Source: Nostoc sp. MS1 (GTDB lineage Bacteria; Cyanobacteriota; Cyanobacteriia; Cyanobacteriales; Nostocaceae). Taken from it: a stretch of 64,000 nt of DNA. The stretch covers positions 3,159,501-3,223,500 of the forward strand of contig NZ_AP023441.1 of NCBI RefSeq assembly GCF_019976755.1, given 5' to 3'. Below the pieces are notes generated by a model that saw nothing but the letters and a program-made list of their open reading frames with translations, was not told the origin of the DNA and ran no database searches. Position numbers and translations under genes: made by a program. Shown here one piece after another: positions 59,331-64,000 of this stretch; position 1 is the stretch's first letter; every line of letters starts with the position of its first letter.

Positions 59331-60500
59331 TTATGCTACCTGAGTTTCAGAGGATGTTGACTTGATGGTATATCCTACGACTGTAGCTATGGCTGCTACT
59401 ACTTCTCGAATCTGGCTTTGACTTAAACCAGGGTACATCGGTAAAGATAATATTTGCTTGGCTAGTTTTTCTGATTGGGGAAAATCACCTGGTTTATAGC
59501 CTAAATTGGTAAACGCTGGCTGTAAGTGACAAGGAATTGGGTAGTGAATGCCAGTTTGAATGCCTACGGCTGACAGTTGTTCTTGAATATACTGGCGTTC
59601 TACTGGACAGGAATCATCAATTCTAATTACGTAGAGGTGATAAACGTGACCTGTTCCACTATGGTTTTGTATGGGGGTGATGCCAGCAGATGCTAATGGT
59701 GCTAATTCTAGGTCGTAGGTTTGGGCGATATTGAGGCGATCGCTATTCCATTGAGGTAAATGTGGTAATTTTTCTAGTAATATTGCGGCTTGTAATGTAT
59801 CCAAGCGGCTATTTGTACCCAGTTCAACGTGTACATACTTTTGGGATGAGCCATAATTACGGATACTGACAACTTTTTTCGCTATATCTGCATCACTGGT
59901 AAGAACTATTCCGCCATCACCGAAAGCACCTAAATTTTTACTGGGATAGAAACTAAAGGCGGCTGCTGTTCCTACAGAACCAGCTTTGTATCCTTCTCTC
60001 TGGGCTAGGTGCGCTTGGGCTGCATCTTCAAATATAACTACGTTATGGGTTTGAGCAAAATCTAATAGCTGCTTGGGTGATACCATCTGCCCATACAGAT
60101 GCACAGGGATAATGGCTTTGGTTTTGGCGGTGACTACTTTAGCTGCTGCTTCTAAATCAATTAAGGCTGTTTGTGGGTCGCAATCTACGAGAATGGGTTT
60201 AGCACCGACTTGGAGAACACCAATTAATGTGGCGACAAAGGTGTTTGCGGGTAAAATCACTTCGTCTCCAGAGCCTATATTACAGGCTTGTAAACCCAAG
60301 GCGATCGCATCAGTACCAGAAGCCACTCCCACGCCATACCCCACCCCTGAAGCAGATGCAAAAGCTGCTTCAAACTCTGCTACTGCTTTACCTAAAATAA
60401 AATCTCCCTGTTGTAATACTTTCTGTATTGCCTGTTGTATCTGACTCTCAATGGGCTGATGTTGTAAATGCAAATCGACAAAGGGAACTTTTACACTCAT
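59331..60500 (-). CDS. DegT/DnrJ/EryC1/StrS sugar aminotransferase
   Basis: A 389-residue PLP enzyme. Motifs: VASGTDAIALGLQACNIG, ILPANTFVAT, VIFEDAAQAH and the PLP lysine in FSFYPSKNLGAFGDGG (Lys188). The family aminates keto-sugars at C3 or C4 for surface glycans. It lies upstream of the exosortase gene on the same strand, in keeping with exopolysaccharide precursor synthesis. ATG at 60500 is well supported (MSVKVPFVDLHLQH). Confidence 0.92.
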   Translation of the reverse strand: MSVKVPFVDLHLQHQPIESQIQQAIQKVLQQGDFILGKAVAEFEAAFASASGVGYGVGVASGTDAIALGLQACNIGSGDEVILPANTFVATLIGVLQVGAKPILVDCDPQTALIDLEAAAKVVTAKTKAIIPVHLYGQMVSPKQLLDFAQTHNVVIFEDAAQAHLAQREGYKAGSVGTAAAFSFYPSKNLGAFGDGGIVLTSDADIAKKVVSIRNYGSSQKYVHVELGTNSRLDTLQAAILLEKLPHLPQWNSDRLNIAQTYDLELAPLASAGITPIQNHSGTGHVYHLYVIRIDDSCPVERQYIQEQLSAVGIQTGIHYPIPCHLQPAFTNLGYKPGDFPQSEKLAKQILSLPMYPGLSQSQIREVVAAIATVVGYTIKSTSSETQVA

Positions 60501-60891
60501 TGCCAGTTAGCCTCAAAAATAAGTACCAGTAATTTATCTAGTTCTAATATGATGTATTTATGACATTACAGCCAACGGACAAAACAATATAATCTGCACA
60601 AGTTAATGAATATTTGATGAATTTTTGATGTATGGCAGAAGGCAGGAAGGTTTGAACATAATGCACTTCTATCAACATAGTTTTTGTCCAGCGTTCTACT
60701 TACGCCTATATAGCTAAATTTTTGTAATTTAGTATAAATAGATACTATATTAAAATATAAGTTATAACGCAATTTGGGCTAGGCGCGTTACGCTGAAGCT
60801 AACACGCCCTACAGATATTTGATCAATCAAGCATGATTCCTAAATTTTTAGGAACTTTGAAAACATCATTTCCAAGCTTTAACCCTTAATC
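60501..60891. other. Intergenic region with a dispersed repeat
   Basis: 391 AT-rich bases. At about 60774-60815 there is a Nostoc-type repeat (GGGCTAGGCGCGTTACGCTG, then AGCTAACACGCCCTACAG). A 68-codon frame here has no features of a gene. Nothing else recognised. Confidence 0.5.
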
Positions 60892-62244
60892 CTATTTCTT
60901 CACTAAGAAATATACTGTGGCATACTCAGGTAATTGCCTAATATATTCTTTAAAAGAGTTTTGACTAGGAAAAACTCCTGATAGAAAATCCAGTTGATAT
61001 AAGTTTGGTAAAAATGCACCGCCTGTATCTGCAATTACTCCCATTTGTAATTGCTTACGTCCACCTTGGCTATGCTCTAATAAAACTATTCTACCTAACC
61101 CAATATTTAAAACATCCCCAGCAAATGTTACTCCTGGTTTGACAGATATTTTGGCATCTATGTTATGTCCATAGCCTTTAATGGCATCGACTTGGCGAAA
61201 GTACCAGTAGCGCTTTTGGGCTGTTGCTCTGAGTCCTCGAACATAAGACATGCCGTTGTTTCTATCAACATTAAAAAATGCTTTAGTACCATCGGTAAAA
61301 TTTATCAAGATTGTACCTTGCATTAAAGCTTCTTCTAAACCATTCCTAGTTAAATAAGCTAGAGGTTCAACTTTTCCATATTCTTTACCTCCTGGCTCAT
61401 AAATACCAGATAATACATCTTGTTTTGTATATCTGGTATAGAATTTGTCGGCGATGTTGTTATCTTTTAAACTATAGATTGGTGTATTAAAAGTTGCACT
61501 TCGCTTGCGAGAACCTGGATGAGTAAATACAGCATATTTAGTAATTCTTAACTGCTTTTGAATTTGATTTTCTGGGTTATATGCTGTCCATCTAATGACT
61601 CGAAAATTGCGGTTGATAAAATTGGGATTTTGTAACCGTGTGATGCGATTGTTAGCTATATCTTCTTTAAGAACTGCAATCATAAAGTCCAGAGTTTTCA
61701 GAATATCTTCTGTGGTAACTTTTTGCGTACTCAGCAAGCCAGGGCGTAAAATATCTGGGTCGTCTGAACCATGTTCTTGAAAGTATTGTCTTGTATTAAC
61801 GAGAACAGCTAATAAGTCTGATTGATTAACGTTAACTTTAGCGGTTGGTAATTGGCTAGGAGATAAAATTTGATCACCATCAACGCTAAACTTATACTTT
61901 TTCCACTCATCAATAATGGGATAAGTAATCGAGGTTGTGGCTAATTGAGTAATTAAATTAGGGAATTTTTGTTGAGTTCTATTTTGAGAAAATATTTCTG
62001 CTTGATTGATTCCTGTGTTTTGCCAAAAATTTGTGCTTATCTGCGTATTATAAGTAAGTAGCTGAGAGGATGTATTAGGTTTTACCTGTTGATTTAGGCT
62101 GATACTTTTGTCATCTTGGGGCTTTTGCTCTAGCTGTTTAGCTTGGGAGTAATTATTATAAACACTACTACTAGCTATACCAACAAATGAAAACGCCGCA
62201 ACACCTAGTAAAAGTCTAATTTTTGGGCTGAACAGGATACTCAT
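60892..62244 (-). CDS. MltA/3D-domain-like secreted protein
   Basis: A 450-residue protein with an N-terminal hydrophobic signal (LLLGVAAFSFVGIASSSVY). After a ~90-residue low-complexity linker, the C-terminal ~320 residues resemble the lytic transglycosylase MltA plan: DVLSGIYEPGG (compare the FTGYYEP of MltA), ALMQGTILINFTDGT, and a terminal 3D-type motif VIADTGGAF near residue 407. It may therefore cleave peptidoglycan in the periplasm. The similarity is motif-level and the catalytic Asp assignment is not certain. ATG at 62244; stands alone. Confidence 0.65.
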   Translation of the reverse strand: MSILFSPKIRLLLGVAAFSFVGIASSSVYNNYSQAKQLEQKPQDDKSISLNQQVKPNTSSQLLTYNTQISTNFWQNTGINQAEIFSQNRTQQKFPNLITQLATTSITYPIIDEWKKYKFSVDGDQILSPSQLPTAKVNVNQSDLLAVLVNTRQYFQEHGSDDPDILRPGLLSTQKVTTEDILKTLDFMIAVLKEDIANNRITRLQNPNFINRNFRVIRWTAYNPENQIQKQLRITKYAVFTHPGSRKRSATFNTPIYSLKDNNIADKFYTRYTKQDVLSGIYEPGGKEYGKVEPLAYLTRNGLEEALMQGTILINFTDGTKAFFNVDRNNGMSYVRGLRATAQKRYWYFRQVDAIKGYGHNIDAKISVKPGVTFAGDVLNIGLGRIVLLEHSQGGRKQLQMGVIADTGGAFLPNLYQLDFLSGVFPSQNSFKEYIRQLPEYATVYFLVKK

Positions 62245-62636
62245 AAATCGTTAATTAATTCATACTATTAATTTGCTGATGCACTTTTATGGCATCGGAC
62301 AGGGCATTAAACCTCTTCCATCTCTAGGGAGAAACTCAGCCTAAGATTGCATTATAACCTGCATACTGATGACTAAACTTTCGTTTTAATTCCTAGTCTT
62401 GACTGAAAAACTGTCTACTAGCAAATATAAACACTCAGTAATTACTGGGGAATATAGATTTGTCAGGAATCTTTCTCCAGATTCATGAAAACTTATTTGA
62501 ATTTTCTCACGATCGCAATCACATATTCTTGTCGGTTTGGCAATTAGTAAGTTATACCAAATGGAATCAAAGGCTACTGTTAACAATTACACTTGGTAGT
62601 TCAATTAACCGTATAGCAAAATACCTAAAAAATAAA
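62245..62636. other. Divergent promoter region
   Basis: 392 bases between the MltA-like gene and the aminotransferase gene. AT-rich, no repeat or RNA recognised. The open frame upstream of the aminotransferase ATG (from 62460) shows no conserved pattern and is treated as leader. Confidence 0.45.
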
Positions 62637-63929
62637 ATGTTAAGTATCCCTATTAATCAACATTTACCTCTATCGCCACGTTTGTTAACATCCCTACCAG
62701 GGCCTAAAGCTAAAGCAATTGTAGAACGCGATCGCGCTGTTACATCCCCCTCTTATACCCGTGACTATCCCTTGGTTGTCGCCCGTGGTGAAGGCTGCAT
62801 GGTAGAAGATGTGGACGGGAATGTGTTTTTAGATATGACCGCAGGTATCGCCGTTACCGCCACTGGACACGCCCATCCCCAAGTAGTCAGGGCAATTCAA
62901 GAACAGTCCACAAAACTATTACATATGTCGGGGACAGATTTCTACTATGAACCGATGGTAGAACTAGCGGAAAATTTAGCCAGTCGCGCCCCTTTTGTTC
63001 ACGGTGCAAAGGTATTCTTTACTAATTCCGGTGCAGAATCCAACGAAGGAGCAATCAAACTAGCTCGATATTACACCAAGCGATCGCTCATCATCGCTTT
63101 TTTGGGCGCATTCCACGGACGTACCTACGGCGCAATGTCTCTAACTGGTTCCAAAACTGTACAACGTGCTAATTTCGGGCCGTTAGTTCCCGGAGTAACT
63201 CACATCCCCTACGGTACTCACGCCAGCCTAGATTACTTAGACAATAATTTATTCAATACAGTTATACCGCCTCATGAAGTAGCAGCTGTTGTTGTGGAAC
63301 CCATTCAAGGCGAAGGCGGTTACATCGTCCCAGAAGACGGATTTTTGCAGAGAATACGTAATATCTGCGATCGCTACGGCATATTAATGGTAGTTGATGA
63401 AGTGCAATCAGGTATGGGACGCACCGGACGCTTATTCGCCATTGAACATTGGGGTGTTACGCCTGATATTATTACCACAGCCAAAGGTATCGCTAGTGGT
63501 ATGCCTTTAGGAGCAATTTTATCTCGCCCTGAACTAATGACTTGGCCTCCAGGTTCCCACGCCACTACATTCGGTGGGAACCCTGTAGCCTGCGCGGCGG
63601 GAATTGCTACCTTAGAACTGCTAGAAAGTGGCTTGATGGATAACGCCACGCAAATGGGTGAATTATTACAAGCTGGGTTAACTCAACTGCACCAAAAATT
63701 TAAGAGAATGTCCTTACCTAGAGGTAAAGGATTGATGGTAGCCGTAGATTTATTCGATGAAGACGGTCATTTTGATCCTAAAGAGCGCGATCGCATTATT
63801 CAAGAAGCCTTTCACCGAGGTTTGCTATTACTAGGTTGTGGTAAAGCTGCTATTCGTTTCTGTCCTCCGTTAGTTATCAACAGTGAGCAAATTCAAACCG
63901 CACTCGATATTCTTGCAGAGATTATTTGA
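62637..63929 (+). CDS. Class III aminotransferase (acetylornithine/4-aminobutyrate aminotransferase family)
   Basis: A 430-residue PLP enzyme. The ATG at 62637 is chosen over a longer frame from 62460. Motifs: FLDMTAGIAVTATGHAHP, FFTNSGAESNEGAIKLARYY, VVEPIQGEGGY, VVDEVQSGMGRTG and the PLP lysine in TTAKGIASG (Lys283). The pattern fits the acetylornithine/GABA/ornithine branch; the specific amino donor is not deducible. The family supplies omega-amino acid or arginine-related transamination. No operon partner within the window. A heptamer repeat starts after its stop, at the very end of the window. Confidence 0.9.
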   Translation: MLSIPINQHLPLSPRLLTSLPGPKAKAIVERDRAVTSPSYTRDYPLVVARGEGCMVEDVDGNVFLDMTAGIAVTATGHAHPQVVRAIQEQSTKLLHMSGTDFYYEPMVELAENLASRAPFVHGAKVFFTNSGAESNEGAIKLARYYTKRSLIIAFLGAFHGRTYGAMSLTGSKTVQRANFGPLVPGVTHIPYGTHASLDYLDNNLFNTVIPPHEVAAVVVEPIQGEGGYIVPEDGFLQRIRNICDRYGILMVVDEVQSGMGRTGRLFAIEHWGVTPDIITTAKGIASGMPLGAILSRPELMTWPPGSHATTFGGNPVACAAGIATLELLESGLMDNATQMGELLQAGLTQLHQKFKRMSLPRGKGLMVAVDLFDEDGHFDPKERDRIIQEAFHRGLLLLGCGKAAIRFCPPLVINSEQIQTALDILAEII

Positions 63930-63979
63930 TTAATGGAGATGAGGGAGAAAGGGAAAAATGAAATTCTTTACCCTTCCTG

Positions 63980-64000
63980 TGGACTAATGACTAATGACTA
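63980..64000. repeat. Heptamer repeat at window end
   Basis: GGACTAATGACTAATGACTA, the same TAATGAC unit as upstream of ruvX, truncated by the window edge. Confidence 0.8.

Noticed and set aside
60566..60772. 68-codon minus-strand frame
   Set aside because: AT-rich, no domain or signal, no ribosome-binding site; treated as noncoding.

Overview
The window is chromosomal DNA of a filamentous heterocyst-type cyanobacterium of the Nostoc/Anabaena group. The evidence is direct: it carries photosystem I genes (psaA, psaB, psaK), cytochrome b6f genes (petA, petC) and tatC. The octamer GCGATCGC (HIP1) recurs throughout, and tandem heptanucleotide repeats typical of this group lie between genes. Species cannot be named from the sequence alone. 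About 55 protein genes, two tRNA genes and two insertion sequences are supported.

Layout. 0-8.5 kb: the N-terminal part of a Ser/Thr kinase, an alpha/beta hydrolase, an SLH-domain cell-surface protein, a class A beta-lactamase-like hydrolase, a TrmJ-type tRNA methyltransferase, a sugar dehydrogenase-like lipoprotein and a cupin. 8.57-9.73 kb: an ISAs1-type insertion sequence with a frameshifted transposase. 9.9-16 kb: FMN reductase, ftsH, psaK, glutaminase and a proline-rich lipoprotein. 16.7-26 kb: the photosynthesis block psaA-psaB, then a two-gene deaminase-toxin/Imm1-like cassette, then petC-petA on the other strand, a DUF3067 gene, csaA and tatC. 26-38 kb: a PEP-CTERM protein, murJ, a cupin, tRNA-Lys(CUU), cobL (cbiET), a GNAT protein, ruvX with its DUF3727 partner, yqeG, proB and tRNA-Ser(CGA). 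38.3-43.3 kb: an IS5-type element followed by an McrBC restriction system. 43.3-49.1 kb: an ampG-nagK-like recycling pair, two small stress-type proteins, and a four-gene membrane module (TIGR02587, TIGR02588, TrkA-N, DUF3124). 49.2-53.5 kb: a Na+/H+ antiporter, an iron-sulfur photolyase, a TIGR03643 protein and plsY. 53.6-60.5 kb: an exopolysaccharide/cyanoexosortase block (Wzc-like, Wza-like, exosortase-associated protein, exosortase, DegT aminotransferase). 60.9-64 kb: an MltA/3D-like secreted protein and a class III aminotransferase.

How genes work together. PetC is a Tat substrate (twin Arg at its N-terminus) and tatC lies less than 1 kb away. The exosortase would process PEP-CTERM proteins, and one such protein is encoded about 31 kb away. 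AmpG- and NagK-like genes are separated by one base and suggest import and phosphorylation of cell-wall sugars. The most unusual items are the compact deaminase/Imm1-like pair wedged directly behind the psaB terminator, the McrB with an unrecognised N-terminal half, the uncharacterised four-gene membrane module, and the heptamer repeats that supply start codons, stop codons and terminal residues of several housekeeping genes. None of these has been checked against a database here.
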